A stretch of 34,341 nucleotides of DNA from Methanolinea sp. (GTDB lineage: Archaea > Halobacteriota > Methanomicrobia > Methanomicrobiales > Methanospirillaceae). The notes beneath the pieces were generated by a model, which saw only the letters and a program-made list of their open reading frames with translations, had not been told where the DNA came from and searched no databases. Where the stretch lies: the NCBI GenBank assembly GCA_018263335.1, contig JADFCY010000020.1, positions 1 through 34,341 of the forward strand, given 5' to 3'. Positions 1 through 8,479 of the stretch are shown piece by piece; within the stretch, counting starts at the first letter, position 1; every line of letters starts with the position of its first letter. The position numbers and the translations under genes are program-made.

Positions 1-124
1 GGGTGATCTCCTTTTGGTTTTGTCACCAGTGAGATCATCCCATGAGGGATTATCTTAGCCGATTTTTGGACACGATCGATTTTTTGGAAAATTTCCGAGC
101 AGGCTCACCTCTCCCCCTGGAGGG
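1..124. other. Left flank of the IS, no gene seen
   Basis: No coding region is supported here. There is a loose hairpin (positions 4-10 pairing with 31-37), a run of six T at 80-85 and an 11-bp palindrome just after it, which fits the 3' end of a gene lying to the left of the window. The flank ends in the target-site copy at 125-130. Confidence 0.4.
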
Positions 125-130
125 ATTCGT
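125..130. repeat. Target-site duplication, left copy (ATTCGT)
   Basis: These six bases directly abut the left inverted repeat and recur exactly at 1798-1803 next to the right inverted repeat, as expected from staggered-cut insertion. Confidence 0.85.
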
Positions 131-155
131 CCTCATCTCCCACCCGATTAGGCAC
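131..155 (+). repeat. IS left terminal inverted repeat
   Basis: Begins CCT and contains TCCCA, then four variable bases, then ATTAGGCAC. It pairs with the reverse complement of 1773-1797 at 18 of 25 positions. The transposase stop codon (complement of 148-150) lies inside it. Confidence 0.8.
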
Positions 156-1686
156 AAAGGTTGAGTGCAGTCAGAATATCCCTCTGCCGCTTGGTTACTT
201 CGGTAGGGATCCTGGTTCCATCAGGGAGGACCATCAACCGAAGTTTCTCCAGTTCCGTTAACAGCCCCTCGATAGAGTACTTCTTATTCAGACCAGCTTC
301 CTTCACCAACCGGAGCAGCCGCATGCGAAGGATGAGTGCCAGGAAGCAGACGAACAGGTACCCAGCCACAGTAGCATCTTTCCTCACATTCAACGGGAGA
401 GCATCGATATCATTTTTCAGCACCGCAAACACTTTCTCAACGATATCCTTGCATCGATAGAGGGCAAGACACTCATCCCAAGCAAAGCTCCCCTGGAACA
501 GCAGGATAAAGAGTCCCATCCGGTTGACCCGTTGGGACACCGCGTTCTTCCGGATGCTCACCTCAAACGAATGGTCCTTGACGTTCCATTCCAGGTACGG
601 AGTAAAACTCCTGGCAGTTTCCTTGACGACATCTGCAGGGTTCATCCAGGATTTTATCGAGACACGCCGCAGTTTTTCCGCGATATCATGTAACCGCCGA
701 TAGAAGAGACGCCGTTCATCCTGTTCCCGTCTCTGATCATAGAATGCATACCCCTGCAGGGAAACCGAACCAACAGTGAGAGTCACTGGCATCACGAAGA
801 GCGGTTCATCCTGGTAGAGTTTCAGGTTATTCGGATCCTCGATTGCCACATGGACCGATGAAATCGCCTGTTTGGCTGTCTTGAGCGAGAGCGGTGCCGG
901 AATAATGAACGAATACCCCTGCGCCACCAGGTCTTCCACGTTCATTGTTGAGAAGAATCCCCGGTCCATAACAAGAGTACAGTTCTCAATTCCCTGGCTC
1001 TGCATCTTGGCAATCGTGTTTTTAATGGTTGAAACATCGACGATGCTGCCGGGATATAGGTCATACATGAGTGGGATCCCCCTTTCCGGGTCGACCATCA
1101 TGGCAAGGTTGATCTGGGGAAGATCGAGATGGTCCCGGTTATACCCGTATTCCAGGAGGTTGATCAGCTGAGAAGAAGAGGAGAGTGAAGTGATGTCATA
1201 CACCATCGTGCGGTGAGGATTGGTCAGCTGAATGAGTTCGCGGGCGAATTCGTGGTGGACTGTAGTTTCCCCGATTTTCGTGAGGAGATTACTGATCGAC
1301 TGCGATGAGAGGGGGAGATCCGGGTGGTCATCAGAGAGGATGGTCCCCTCGTACCAGCTGTTGATATGGCTAAGTGCGCGTGGTCGAATAACCTGGCTCA
1401 TGGCCATGGTGAGCAGGGACCAGGTCTGTACTGATGAGAAGAATTTCGTGAGGTGCCGTTCGAGCTCGAGTTCTCGTGCGATGTGGAGTAATGGGAGAAA
1501 TTCACCGTATGAGAGTACCCGTTTAGGGGGATGGTATTGTGATCGTACTTTGACTGGGACGCCATTAACATTCTTCCCGAGGTACCGGGTTTTCTGGCGT
1601 AATTTGTTCTTCTCGTCCCGATACGGTGTAACCTCGTAGAGGTACTCCTGCCCCTTGATAACCTTCACCCTCGTGAACGGCTTCAT
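148..1686 (-). CDS. IS1634-type DDE transposase, 512 aa
   Basis: Catalyses cut-and-paste movement of the surrounding element. The DDE triad is visible: D164 in VYDITSL, D241 in VMDRGFF and E417 within the IS4-superfamily signature Y-x2-[KR]-x3-E-x6-K (Y410, K413, E417, K424). The N-terminal ~60 residues are basic with many aromatic residues, as usual for the DNA-binding part of this family. The frame is full length without interruption. The ATG at 1684-1686 has no Shine-Dalgarno sequence, but a TATA-like element is centred about 27 bp upstream, so the mRNA is probably leaderless. Codon use is more AT-rich than in the housekeeping genes to the right, consistent with transfer. Assignment to the IS4 superfamily is firm; IS1634 rests on size, single gene and target duplication length. 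Confidence 0.9.
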   Translation of the reverse strand: MKPFTRVKVIKGQEYLYEVTPYRDEKNKLRQKTRYLGKNVNGVPVKVRSQYHPPKRVLSYGEFLPLLHIARELELERHLTKFFSSVQTWSLLTMAMSQVIRPRALSHINSWYEGTILSDDHPDLPLSSQSISNLLTKIGETTVHHEFARELIQLTNPHRTMVYDITSLSSSSQLINLLEYGYNRDHLDLPQINLAMMVDPERGIPLMYDLYPGSIVDVSTIKNTIAKMQSQGIENCTLVMDRGFFSTMNVEDLVAQGYSFIIPAPLSLKTAKQAISSVHVAIEDPNNLKLYQDEPLFVMPVTLTVGSVSLQGYAFYDQRREQDERRLFYRRLHDIAEKLRRVSIKSWMNPADVVKETARSFTPYLEWNVKDHSFEVSIRKNAVSQRVNRMGLFILLFQGSFAWDECLALYRCKDIVEKVFAVLKNDIDALPLNVRKDATVAGYLFVCFLALILRMRLLRLVKEAGLNKKYSIEGLLTELEKLRLMVLPDGTRIPTEVTKRQRDILTALNLCA

Positions 1687-1708
1687 TATGGGTAATATTA
1701 GGCATAAT

Positions 1709-1722
1709 GCTATAAGGATCTT
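1709..1722 (-). promoter_or_regulatory. Putative promoter of the transposase gene
   Basis: On the minus strand this reads as a purine-rich BRE-like stretch followed by CCTTATAGC. The TATA centre near 1713 is 27 nt from the ATG, the spacing expected for leaderless archaeal transcription. It lies inside the IS. Confidence 0.4.
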
Positions 1723-1772
1723 TTGGTCTGTTTTTTCGGATGAATCAGAGAATGACAGCGCGTGGAATAATA

Positions 1773-1797
1773 GTGCCTAATTTATTGGGAAGTCAGG
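1773..1797 (-). repeat. IS right terminal inverted repeat
   Basis: Reverse complement begins CCT, then TCCCA, four variable bases and ATTAGGCAC, mirroring 131-155. A further ATTAGGCAT lies subterminally at 1697-1705, between the transposase start and the repeat, and may be a second transposase contact site (inference). Confidence 0.8.
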
Positions 1798-1803
1798 ATT
1801 CGT
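1798..1803. repeat. Target-site duplication, right copy (ATTCGT)
   Basis: Exact copy of 125-130, abutting the right inverted repeat. Joining base 124 to base 1798 restores the presumed empty site. Confidence 0.85.
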
Positions 1804-1925
1804 GGAATGCCGGATAAAGGCAAGCTGCCTTGCTCTCAATCCACCAATCACAACACATTTCTCCTCCTGCTCCCGATATAGTGGAGAACAGAACTGCGGT
1901 CTTCACACCCGGGAGACAGAACACA
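1804..1925 (+). promoter_or_regulatory. rfcS upstream region with weak TATA-like element
   Basis: This 122-bp leader lies between the IS target duplication and rfcS. It holds a five-base-pair hairpin (gcaag/cttgc around 1821-1834) and GATATA at 1875-1880. If that is the TATA box, transcription would start near 1900 and the mRNA would carry the GGGAGA ribosome site at 1911-1916. The whole element survived the IS insertion. Confidence 0.3.
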
Positions 1926-2894
1926 ATGGAAGACACCACGATGATCTGGATAGAGAAGTACCGGCCGGTTACGCTTGCTGATATCGTGGGCCAGGACGAT
2001 ATTGTGGAGCGCCTGCAGAGTTACGTGAGGACCGGGAACCTCCCCCACCTCCTCTTCACGGGGAGTGCAGGAGTCGGAAAGACGACGGCTGCTGTCGCCC
2101 TTGCCCGGGAGTTCTTTGGGGAGTCATGGAACCTGAACTTCAGGGAACTCAATGCGTCCGATGAGCGGGGGATAGATGTGGTGCGAAACCAGATCAAGCA
2201 GTTTGCCCGGACTTCTCCGCTGGGAGGCGCCACGTTCAAGATACTCTTCCTTGACGAGGCCGATGCCCTTACTCCAGACGCCCAAGCGGCACTTCGGCGG
2301 ACCATGGAGAGCTACGCCACCACCTGCCGGTTCATTCTCTCCTGCAACTATTCCTCGAAGATCATCGATCCCATCCAAAGCCGCTGCGCAATCTACAGGT
2401 TCAGGAGTCTCTCCGCCGAGGCCATCACAAAGGAGATACTGAGGATCGCAGAGAATGAGAAGATCAGCATCACCGGGCCGGCCATCCAGGCGATCGTCTA
2501 TATCGCGCAGGGGGATATGCGTAAAGCCATCAATGCGCTCCAGGGTGCCGCAATCCTTGCACAGGAGATCGACGCAGGCATGGTCTACGCCATCACCGCA
2601 ACGGCCCGCCCCGACGAGATAGAGGACCTTTTATCCACATCCCTCTCCGGGGACTTCGAGGGAGCGGAAGCCATCCTCCACCACCTTCTGCAGGATCGCG
2701 GTATTGCGCCAAACGAGCTGATCAACCAGTGTTACAGGACGATAGTCAGGCGCGAGATGGATCCCAACCTCAGGGTCGCCCTCATCGACCAGCTGGGGAC
2801 CACGGACTTTCGCCTCTCCGAGGGGGCCAGCACCGATATCCAGATGGAAGCCATGATCGCACAGTTTGTGCTCCAGGCAAGGAAGCATGGCTAA
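1926..2894 (+). CDS. rfcS: Replication factor C small subunit, 322 aa
   Basis: AAA+ subunit of the clamp loader that opens the PCNA ring and places it on primer-template DNA. Starts with the RFC-typical WIEKYRP. Walker A GSAGVGKT lies near residues 46-53, Walker B LDEAD near 109-113, and the SRC motif with the trans-acting arginine near 152-155. The C-terminal third is the helical collar that holds RFC pentamers together. I chose the ATG at 1926 because GGGAGA stands 9 nt before it and 322 aa is normal for archaeal RfcS; upstream in-frame TTG codons add a non-conserved tail. It overlaps mcm by 8 nt, so helicase and clamp loader are probably translationally coupled. All catalytic motifs are intact, unlike the paralogue at 11715. 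Confidence 0.95.
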   Translation: MEDTTMIWIEKYRPVTLADIVGQDDIVERLQSYVRTGNLPHLLFTGSAGVGKTTAAVALAREFFGESWNLNFRELNASDERGIDVVRNQIKQFARTSPLGGATFKILFLDEADALTPDAQAALRRTMESYATTCRFILSCNYSSKIIDPIQSRCAIYRFRSLSAEAITKEILRIAENEKISITGPAIQAIVYIAQGDMRKAINALQGAAILAQEIDAGMVYAITATARPDEIEDLLSTSLSGDFEGAEAILHHLLQDRGIAPNELINQCYRTIVRREMDPNLRVALIDQLGTTDFRLSEGASTDIQMEAMIAQFVLQARKHG

Positions 2895-5028
2895 AAGGGA
2901 GGACGCTGCAGCCGCCGATGCTGCACCCGAGATAATCGATCGCGACGCAGACTGGAGCCGTTTTCTTAAAAGCAGGTATAAAAAGCAGCTCTCCGAGCTC
3001 TCCAGGGAGTATCCCTACCGGCGATCACTTGAGATCGATTACCGTGAACTGGAGAGCTACGGGCGGTCGGGACTCCGGATGGCCGACGAGCTCCTGGACA
3101 ATCCGGGGAAAGTCATCGAGGACGTGCGAAACGCCATCAAAAACCACCAGCTCGTGAAAGGGAGGGACGGAAAGGCCACAGGGGAGGTGAATGTCCGGTT
3201 CGTGAACCTTCCCAGGAAGATCGGGATTCGGCACATCCGTTCCGATCACATCAACCGTTTCATCAGCGTCGAAGGGATCCTGCGGAAGACCACCGAGGTC
3301 CGCCCCCGCATTGTCCAGGCAGTCTTCAGGTGCCCTGGCGGCCATATCACCATCAAGGAGCAGGGATACGGTAAATTCAAGGAGCCTGACGGGTGTGCAA
3401 CAGAGGGGTGCACGTTCAAGAAGCTTGACCTGATCGCAAGGCGCTCGCGTTTTGTTGACTCGCAGAAGATCCGCATCCAGGAGTCCCCCGAGGGACTGAG
3501 GGGCGGTGAGCAGCCCCAGACCCTTGACGTAGACGTGACTGACGACCTGACCGGGAAGGTCGCACCGGGCGACCGGGTGGTCATCAACGGGATACTGCGG
3601 TCCATGCAGCGGATTACCCACGGTGAAAAGAACACACTCTTTGACATCTACCTCGAGTGCAACTCAATCGAGATTGCGGAAAAGGAGTTCGAAGAGGTGC
3701 AGATCGATGAAAAAGACGAGGAAGAGATCCTTGCCCTCTCCCGTGACCCTCACATCTACCGCAAGATAATCCACTCCATCGCACCCACCATCTACGGCAA
3801 CGAAGACGTAAAGGAGGCAATCGCGCTCCAGATCTTCGGGGGAATCAGCAAGGAGATGCCCGACGGGAGCCACCTTCGGGGGGATATCCACGTCCTCCTC
3901 ATAGGGGACCCCGGCATCGCAAAGAGCCAGCTCCTCCGCTACGTCGTCAAGCTCTCGCCAAGGGCCATCTACACGAGCGGGCAGTCTTCCACCTCCGCAG
4001 GCCTGACCGCAACCGCTGTCAAGGACGAATTCGGTGACGGGCGGTGGACGCTCGAAGCAGGGGCACTGGTGCTTGCCGATATGGGGATCGCGGCTGTGGA
4101 CGAGATGGACAAGATGCAGAAGGAAGACCGGTCCGCGCTGCATGAGGCCATGGAACAGCAGTCAATCAGCGTGGCGAAGGCAGGGATCACGGCAACCCTC
4201 AAGTCACGCTGCGCCCTCCTCGGCGCTGCAAACCCGAAACTTGGACGGTTCGACGCATATCTCCCCATCCAGGACCAGATCAATATGCCAGGGTCACTCC
4301 TCTCGAGGTTTGATCTCATCTTCAAGATGAGCGACATCCCGGACCATACCAGGGACAGCGCCATCGCCGATCACATCCTCAAGGCCCACAGCATCGGGGA
4401 GACCATCGCCCAGCACAAGAGGACACCCATACCCGGAGTGGACGACGCATACATAGAGGAGCAGCTCCGCCCCGTGACCCCGGAGATAGAACCCGCGCTC
4501 TTCAGGAAATACGTCGCATACGCAAGGCGTACCTGCTTCCCGCGCCTCAGTGAGACGGCCCGCGAAGCCTTAATCGGGTATTACATGCAACTGAGGGACC
4601 TTGCGGCAGGTTCTGACAAGCCCGTCCCTGTGACCGCACGTCAGCTCGAGGCCCTGGTGCGTCTTGCAGAAGCGAGCGCCCGGATCCGCCTCTGCCCAAC
4701 TATCGAGAAGAAGGATGCCGAACGCGTGATCAAGATCGTTGACACCTGCCTGCGCGAGGTGGCCTATGACGCAAAGACCGGCTCATTTGACATCGACAAG
4801 GTCGTCACCGGGATATCAAAGGGGAGGCGGGACCTGATCAGGGTGATCAAGCAGACAATCCGGCAGATACAGAAGGACACCGGAAACGACCGGATCGCAA
4901 TCGCCGAGCTGATCGAGATGCTCATGCCCCAGGGTTTCACCCGTGAGGAGATCGATGCGCAGATCAAGGTATTCCTCCGCGAGGGGGAGGCGATGGAGCC
5001 AAAGAGCGGCTTCATCAAGCTGATCTGA
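2887..5028 (+). CDS. mcm: Replicative helicase MCM, 713 aa
   Basis: ATP-driven hexameric 3'-5' helicase that unwinds DNA at the archaeal fork. The N-terminal part carries a zinc site (CPGGH followed by a C-x4-C pair) within the OB-fold. The AAA+ core has Walker A GDPGIAKS near residues 340-347, Walker B with D405-E406, sensor-1 N449 in [10 protein letters not shown] and the arginine finger R474 in LLSRFD. A C-terminal winged helix of about 80 residues ends FIKLI. The ATG at 2887 follows AGGAAG and overlaps the rfcS stop. Length is normal and no intein is seen in the Walker A or other core motifs, a common intein site in archaeal MCMs. A run of seven T follows the stop. Confidence 0.96.
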   Translation: MAKREDAAAADAAPEIIDRDADWSRFLKSRYKKQLSELSREYPYRRSLEIDYRELESYGRSGLRMADELLDNPGKVIEDVRNAIKNHQLVKGRDGKATGEVNVRFVNLPRKIGIRHIRSDHINRFISVEGILRKTTEVRPRIVQAVFRCPGGHITIKEQGYGKFKEPDGCATEGCTFKKLDLIARRSRFVDSQKIRIQESPEGLRGGEQPQTLDVDVTDDLTGKVAPGDRVVINGILRSMQRITHGEKNTLFDIYLECNSIEIAEKEFEEVQIDEKDEEEILALSRDPHIYRKIIHSIAPTIYGNEDVKEAIALQIFGGISKEMPDGSHLRGDIHVLLIGDPGIAKSQLLRYVVKLSPRAIYTSGQSSTSAGLTATAVKDEFGDGRWTLEAGALVLADMGIAAVDEMDKMQKEDRSALHEAMEQQSISVAKAGITATLKSRCALLGAANPKLGRFDAYLPIQDQINMPGSLLSRFDLIFKMSDIPDHTRDSAIADHILKAHSIGETIAQHKRTPIPGVDDAYIEEQLRPVTPEIEPALFRKYVAYARRTCFPRLSETAREALIGYYMQLRDLAAGSDKPVPVTARQLEALVRLAEASARIRLCPTIEKKDAERVIKIVDTCLREVAYDAKTGSFDIDKVVTGISKGRRDLIRVIKQTIRQIQKDTGNDRIAIAELIEMLMPQGFTREEIDAQIKVFLREGEAMEPKSGFIKLI

Positions 5029-5045
5029 ACACCGCTTTTTTTGCC
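5029..5045 (+). terminator. U-run terminator after mcm
   Basis: Seven T at 5036-5042 begin 8 nt after the mcm stop. Archaeal RNA polymerase can stop at such runs without a stem-loop. mptD begins only 23 nt later, so termination may be partial. Confidence 0.45.
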
Positions 5046-5067
5046 TCCCGGCCCAAAAAATACCACC

Positions 5068-5391
5068 ATGCAGACTGCAAGGGAGCGGGCGGCATTCGAG
5101 GCCGGGATCAAGCTCGGGGCTCTCTACCACCAGTGGGTGGGAACACCCGTCTCGCCGGGAACGGCCAGGTCCATTGAAGAGGCGATAGAGAAGAGTGTCG
5201 GGCTGCAGCCGCACGTAGAGGGGATCACCGTCCGGCTCGACAGGGGGATCATGGAGCCGAACATGTTCGGGTACTCCGAGCTGCAGGGTCTCATGCTGGA
5301 CGTCGAGATCACGACCCGCGTGGAAGGGGAGTCCTGCCGCGCCCGGATCCGGCGCGAAGGCAACTATCCGCTGATGGAGATCGTGGAGTAG
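5068..5391 (+). CDS. mptD: Archaeal dihydroneopterin aldolase (DUF372/MptD), 107 aa
   Basis: Converts 7,8-dihydroneopterin to 6-hydroxymethyl-7,8-dihydropterin and glycolaldehyde in methanopterin synthesis; cytoplasmic. The family block AFEAGIKLGALYHQ is present, with E11 and H21 ten residues apart and a late tyrosine (Y100). To my recollection this matches the active-site Glu, His and Tyr described for the Methanocaldococcus jannaschii enzyme. The ATG at 5068 gives a family-like N-terminus; an in-frame TTG at 5041 would add nine residues lacking conservation. No clear Shine-Dalgarno is present. The next gene begins on the base after its stop. Methanopterin is the C1 carrier of methanogenesis, consistent with the organism. 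Confidence 0.85.
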   Translation: MQTARERAAFEAGIKLGALYHQWVGTPVSPGTARSIEEAIEKSVGLQPHVEGITVRLDRGIMEPNMFGYSELQGLMLDVEITTRVEGESCRARIRREGNYPLMEIVE

Positions 5392-6219
5392 ATGGGCGGC
5401 GATTCGTTCCCGATCACGGACCACCACATCCATATCGATCCCCGCAATGGGAGGGGTATCGATGCCGCAAAGGACTTCAGGAGATCTGGGGGCACCCACC
5501 TGTTCCTGGTCAGCAAGCCCTCCTCATCGTTTGGGATCCTTCCCTCAAGGGGCGAGGATTTCCTCCCGGTGTTCGAGGAGACCCTGTCGGTTGCACGGAT
5601 GATATCAGAGACGGGGATCGTGGTATACCCGGTCCTCGGCGTGCACCCCGCCGAGATCACGCGCCTCCTTGACCTGTTCCCCCTGGAGAGGGCCGTGGAG
5701 ATCATGAAAGGAGGGATTTCGCTTGCCGCGAGGTTCGTTGCTGACGGTGCCGCGGTCGGCATCAAGAGCGGGAGGCCGCATTACGAGGTCTCGCAGGAGA
5801 TCTGGGATGCCTCAAACGATGTCCTCTCCTACGCATTCCAGCAGGCAGGCGAGGTGGGGTGCGCAGTCCAGGTGCACGCCGAGAGCGGTCCCTGCGCCGA
5901 CATGCAGAGGATGGCAAGCGTTGCCGGGCTCTCCCCTGACAGGGTGGTGAAGCACTATGCCGTCCCCGGGACCCCTCTTGTGCCATCGTTGCTCGCAACT
6001 CACCCCGATATCCCCGAACTCGCGGGGTCAGGGCGGGAATTCATGATGGAGAGCGACTACATGGACGAGCATTCCCGCCCGGGCGCAGTCATCGGCCCGC
6101 GATCGGTACCCCGTGTCACCACCAGGCTGCTCGCCCTGGGCAGGATCGACAGCGAAGCGGTCCACCGGATCCACGTCGCCACGCCATCCCGGGTGTACGG
6201 CGTGGACATCGTTCTCTGA
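5392..6219 (+). CDS. TatD-like metal-dependent hydrolase, 275 aa
   Basis: Member of the amidohydrolase/TatD superfamily (TIM barrel with metal ions); the exact substrate is unknown. Metal-ligand signatures are DHHIH at residues 10-14, a histidine in VHAESG (H162), H188 in VVKHY and an acidic residue in MESDY (D222). The classical TatD glutamate after strand 3 is not evident: the equivalent stretch reads GIKSGRPHY (123-131), with K125 where a ligand is expected. A carboxylated lysine, as in some amidohydrolases, is possible but unproven. The ATG directly follows the mptD stop, and GGAG lies just upstream within mptD. Archaeal copies are usually annotated as TatD-related DNases; physical linkage to mptD raises a pterin-related role as an alternative. 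Confidence 0.75.
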   Translation: MGGDSFPITDHHIHIDPRNGRGIDAAKDFRRSGGTHLFLVSKPSSSFGILPSRGEDFLPVFEETLSVARMISETGIVVYPVLGVHPAEITRLLDLFPLERAVEIMKGGISLAARFVADGAAVGIKSGRPHYEVSQEIWDASNDVLSYAFQQAGEVGCAVQVHAESGPCADMQRMASVAGLSPDRVVKHYAVPGTPLVPSLLATHPDIPELAGSGREFMMESDYMDEHSRPGAVIGPRSVPRVTTRLLALGRIDSEAVHRIHVATPSRVYGVDIVL

Positions 6220-6228
6220 TGGCCGCCA

Positions 6229-6245
6229 GTTACAGTATTATTACG
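6229..6245 (+). promoter_or_regulatory. Putative promoter for the DUF424-NMD3-Taw2-CoaBC operon
   Basis: An AT-rich AGTATTATTA lies in a GC-rich setting about 31 nt before the DUF424 ATG. There is no Shine-Dalgarno before that ATG, so a nearly leaderless transcript is likely. Confidence 0.45.
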
Positions 6246-6268
6246 CTTCCCTTCCCACATGTGGTACC

Positions 6269-6562
6269 ATGTATATGAAGGTTCACCGTTCTCCTGCCGG
6301 GGACGAGGTGGTGGCGGTGTGCGACCGTGAGCTGATGAATACGACGATCTCCGGGAACGAAGTGGAGATCAGGATCACCGGGTCTTTTTACGGGACAGCT
6401 CTCGCATCCCCAGACGAGGTGAGATCGGCGCTTTCCGGGGCAGAGAACGCAAACCTCATGGGGGAGCGAGCCGTTGCCATCGCGGTGGAGATGGGGCTTC
6501 TCTCCCGTTCAGCATGCCTGATGCTCGGGAATGTACCCCATGCACAGGTATTCCGGATCTGA
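6269..6562 (+). CDS. DUF424 family protein, 97 aa
   Basis: Small archaeal protein of unproven function. Family features seen are MYMKVHRSPAG at the start, VVAVCDREL, the SFYG turn at 39-42, NLMGERAVAIA near 62-71 and the terminal NVPHAQVFRI. DUF424 genes are often found beside translation genes in archaea, and here the next gene encodes NMD3. The ATG at 6269 gives the family-length protein; a second ATG six bases later (MKVH) is possible. The next start lies one base after its stop. Cytoplasmic, with no signal or membrane segment. Confidence 0.85.
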   Translation: MYMKVHRSPAGDEVVAVCDRELMNTTISGNEVEIRITGSFYGTALASPDEVRSALSGAENANLMGERAVAIAVEMGLLSRSACLMLGNVPHAQVFRI

Positions 6563-6563
6563 T

Positions 6564-7604
6564 ATGGATATAAGGGAGACCATCTGCCCCCTCTGCGGCA
6601 AGCCTTCGCTCGACGGGGAGGTCTGCGGGCAGTGCCGGGCGGAAAAGACGCGCTGGCTGGAATGCCCTCCCCGGGTATCCACGGTAATCTGCCCGACATG
6701 CGGGGCCAGGAAAGAGGCTGGGGGATGGTCCGACCTCCAGATCGAGAGGGATGATCTTGCCCGCCAGCTGATCACGAGGGTGATACGACTTCACCCGGAC
6801 CTTCGCGACATCGGGATGACTCTCACCCTCGACGAGATAAGCGTCAACCGCACCAGGGCCGAGTGCCTGGTCTCAGGGACGCTCTTTGGGGTGCCGGTAG
6901 AAGGGTCCTGTGCCACGGAACTAGAATGGAAGCGGGAGCAGTGCGACCGCTGCTCCAGGATCTCGGGGAGTTACTACGAGGGGGTAGTCCAGGTACGTGC
7001 TACGGGGAGGAGACCTTCACCACGGGAAGTCGAAGAGACGACAAGGATCGCCTGTGCGGTCGAGGCGTCCATGAGGGAATCAGGGGAGCGCCTCTCGTTC
7101 ATTTCACGCCTCGAAGAGCACCGGGACGGCATTGACATCACGGTGGGGTCCCAGCGCCTGGGTTCCGAGATCGCCGCCGCAATCTCCCGCGACCTTGGGG
7201 GGAGGTTCACCACCCACCCGAAACTCGTGGGGGAGAAGGCGGGCAGGCAGGTCTTCCGTATCACTTACTCGCTCCGCCTCCCCCGCTATTCACGGGGTGA
7301 TGTCGTCGTGGTCGGAGGCAGGCACATGGAAGTGCTCGGCGTGGAAGGCAGGCAGCTCCGGTGCCTGGACCATTCGTCAGGCCAGGTCAAATCAGTCCCT
7401 GAACGCCAGGTCGAGAGGAGGGCAGGCCACAAGGGCGATGCCGCCGCCTGGATGGTGGCCTTCCGGGACGGCGACCTCCTGGGAGTCCTCGACCCATTGA
7501 CCGGGGTTACCAAAGAGGTGAAGATCCCAAAGGGAAGGGAGATCTCACCTGGGACAACGGTTCGCATGCTAAAAGACGGTGACCGTCTGGTGTTGATGGA
7601 GTGA
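6564..7604 (+). CDS. nmd3: Archaeal NMD3 family protein, 346 aa
   Basis: Homologue of the eukaryotic large-subunit export adaptor NMD3; in archaea it is thought to act on 50S subunit biogenesis or ribosome recycling. N-terminal zinc ribbons are visible as C8-x2-C11, C21-x2-C24, C34 and C43-x2-C46. A hallmark CDRCSR followed by SGSYYEGVVQVR comes at about residues 133-152, followed by the conserved HxDG-like segment and an OB-like C-terminal part with repeated basic/acidic strands. Start chosen at ATG 6564, just after the DUF424 stop; earlier in-frame codons lie within DUF424. It ends where the Taw2-like gene begins, so the two are cotranscribed. Confidence 0.9.
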   Translation: MDIRETICPLCGKPSLDGEVCGQCRAEKTRWLECPPRVSTVICPTCGARKEAGGWSDLQIERDDLARQLITRVIRLHPDLRDIGMTLTLDEISVNRTRAECLVSGTLFGVPVEGSCATELEWKREQCDRCSRISGSYYEGVVQVRATGRRPSPREVEETTRIACAVEASMRESGERLSFISRLEEHRDGIDITVGSQRLGSEIAAAISRDLGGRFTTHPKLVGEKAGRQVFRITYSLRLPRYSRGDVVVVGGRHMEVLGVEGRQLRCLDHSSGQVKSVPERQVERRAGHKGDAAAWMVAFRDGDLLGVLDPLTGVTKEVKIPKGREISPGTTVRMLKDGDRLVLME

Positions 7605-7609
7605 TGACG

Positions 7610-8479
7610 ATGCGGGTGAGGGAAATCCCCGGCAAAGACCTCAGGGCACTCAGAGATGCAGAGTGGGTCGACCGGACGAGGCGGCCGTATGTCAAGGGAA
7701 CGACCGCGTACGTGCCGGTGAGAGAGGGCTATCCCTTCACCGCGACCATTCCCCCAAGGAGAACCTACTGCGGCAGGGGATACTACATGCTTGGCGACGT
7801 GGCGGTCTTCCACGGCAAGAGGCCCGGTGAAAGCGAGATCCGCGCCCTCATGGAATGGAAGAACCCGGCCGGTATCCTCTGGGTGGAATGCTGCGAGGGT
7901 GTCACGAGGACTCCCCGGGCAGAGATACTCGCAGGGAAGCCCGGTGAAGTCCGGCACCGTGAGTCCGGGATCACGTACTGGCTCGACCCTCTGCGCATCA
8001 TGTTCTCGATGGGGAACCGGGCCGAGAAAGAGCGGATGCGCTCCCTTGTCCGTCCAGGAGAAGACGTTGCCGACATGTATGCCGGGATAGGGTATTTCAC
8101 CCTCCCTGCAGCGATTGCGGGGGCGCGGGTCCATGCGATGGAGATACGTCCCCTCTCATTCTCGTATCTCGAGAGGAACATCCGGGAGAATGGTGTCGGA
8201 CACCTGGTGACCGCGGAACTCGGGGACTGCAGGAAATGCCTCGCAGGGACCTACGATCGTATCATCATGGGGCATTTCGGGGCCATTGACCATCTCCCCG
8301 CTGCACTCGCCCATTCCCGGCCGGGAACAGTCCTCCATGTGCATATGGCAGGTGATCGGACGGATGAGATCATGGCAGTCCTCAAAGCGCAGGGGGTCCG
8401 AGCCCGCGTGGAGACCCATAAGGTAAAGAAACTGGGGCCTCATACCTGGCATTACGTGCAGGACGTGACGCGCGAATGA
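7610..8479 (+). CDS. taw2: Taw2/Tyw2-like tRNA(Phe) 4-demethylwyosine aminocarboxypropyltransferase, 289 aa
   Basis: Belongs to the Trm5/Tyw2 class I SAM enzymes acting on position 37 of tRNA(Phe). IMFSMGNRAEKERM resembles the MFSxGNxxEK block of Tyw2 rather than the FSxRL type of Trm5. The SAM loop DMYAGIGYFTLP follows, then an acidic strand end in AMEIRPLS. The usual N-P-P-Y/NLP methyltransferase motif is replaced by IIMGHFG, as expected for the aminocarboxypropyl-transferring branch. I therefore prefer Taw2 over Trm5, with moderate certainty. ATG 7610 is favoured because GGAG at 7598-7601 is 8 nt away; ATG 7604 would be too close. Its ATGA overlap with coaBC shows cotranscription. Confidence 0.8.
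   Translation: MRVREIPGKDLRALRDAEWVDRTRRPYVKGTTAYVPVREGYPFTATIPPRRTYCGRGYYMLGDVAVFHGKRPGESEIRALMEWKNPAGILWVECCEGVTRTPRAEILAGKPGEVRHRESGITYWLDPLRIMFSMGNRAEKERMRSLVRPGEDVADMYAGIGYFTLPAAIAGARVHAMEIRPLSFSYLERNIRENGVGHLVTAELGDCRKCLAGTYDRIIMGHFGAIDHLPAALAHSRPGTVLHVHMAGDRTDEIMAVLKAQGVRARVETHKVKKLGPHTWHYVQDVTRE

Larger units (their letters stand above)
131..1797 (-). mobile_element. Complete insertion sequence, IS1634-like (IS4 superfamily), 1667 bp
   Basis: The element is bounded by 25-bp imperfect inverted repeats (131-155 and 1773-1797; 18 of 25 positions match, including the nine-base block ATTAGGCAC) and by a 6-bp direct repeat ATTCGT on both sides. It carries a single transposase gene on the minus strand whose TAA stop lies inside the left inverted repeat. 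Length, one-gene layout and a 5-6-bp target duplication agree with what is known of the IS1634 family. An intact frame, intact ends and an exact target duplication suggest a recent insertion and a potentially active element. It sits 128 bp upstream of the rfcS start, so it separates that gene from whatever lay to its left. Confidence 0.88.

Noticed and set aside
1-40. Hairpin at the left edge as a second mobile element end
   Set aside because: Only a seven-base stem with a long loop, and no matching element end within the window.
3904-3933. Intein at the MCM Walker A site
   Set aside because: The Walker A motif is continuous and the protein has normal length.
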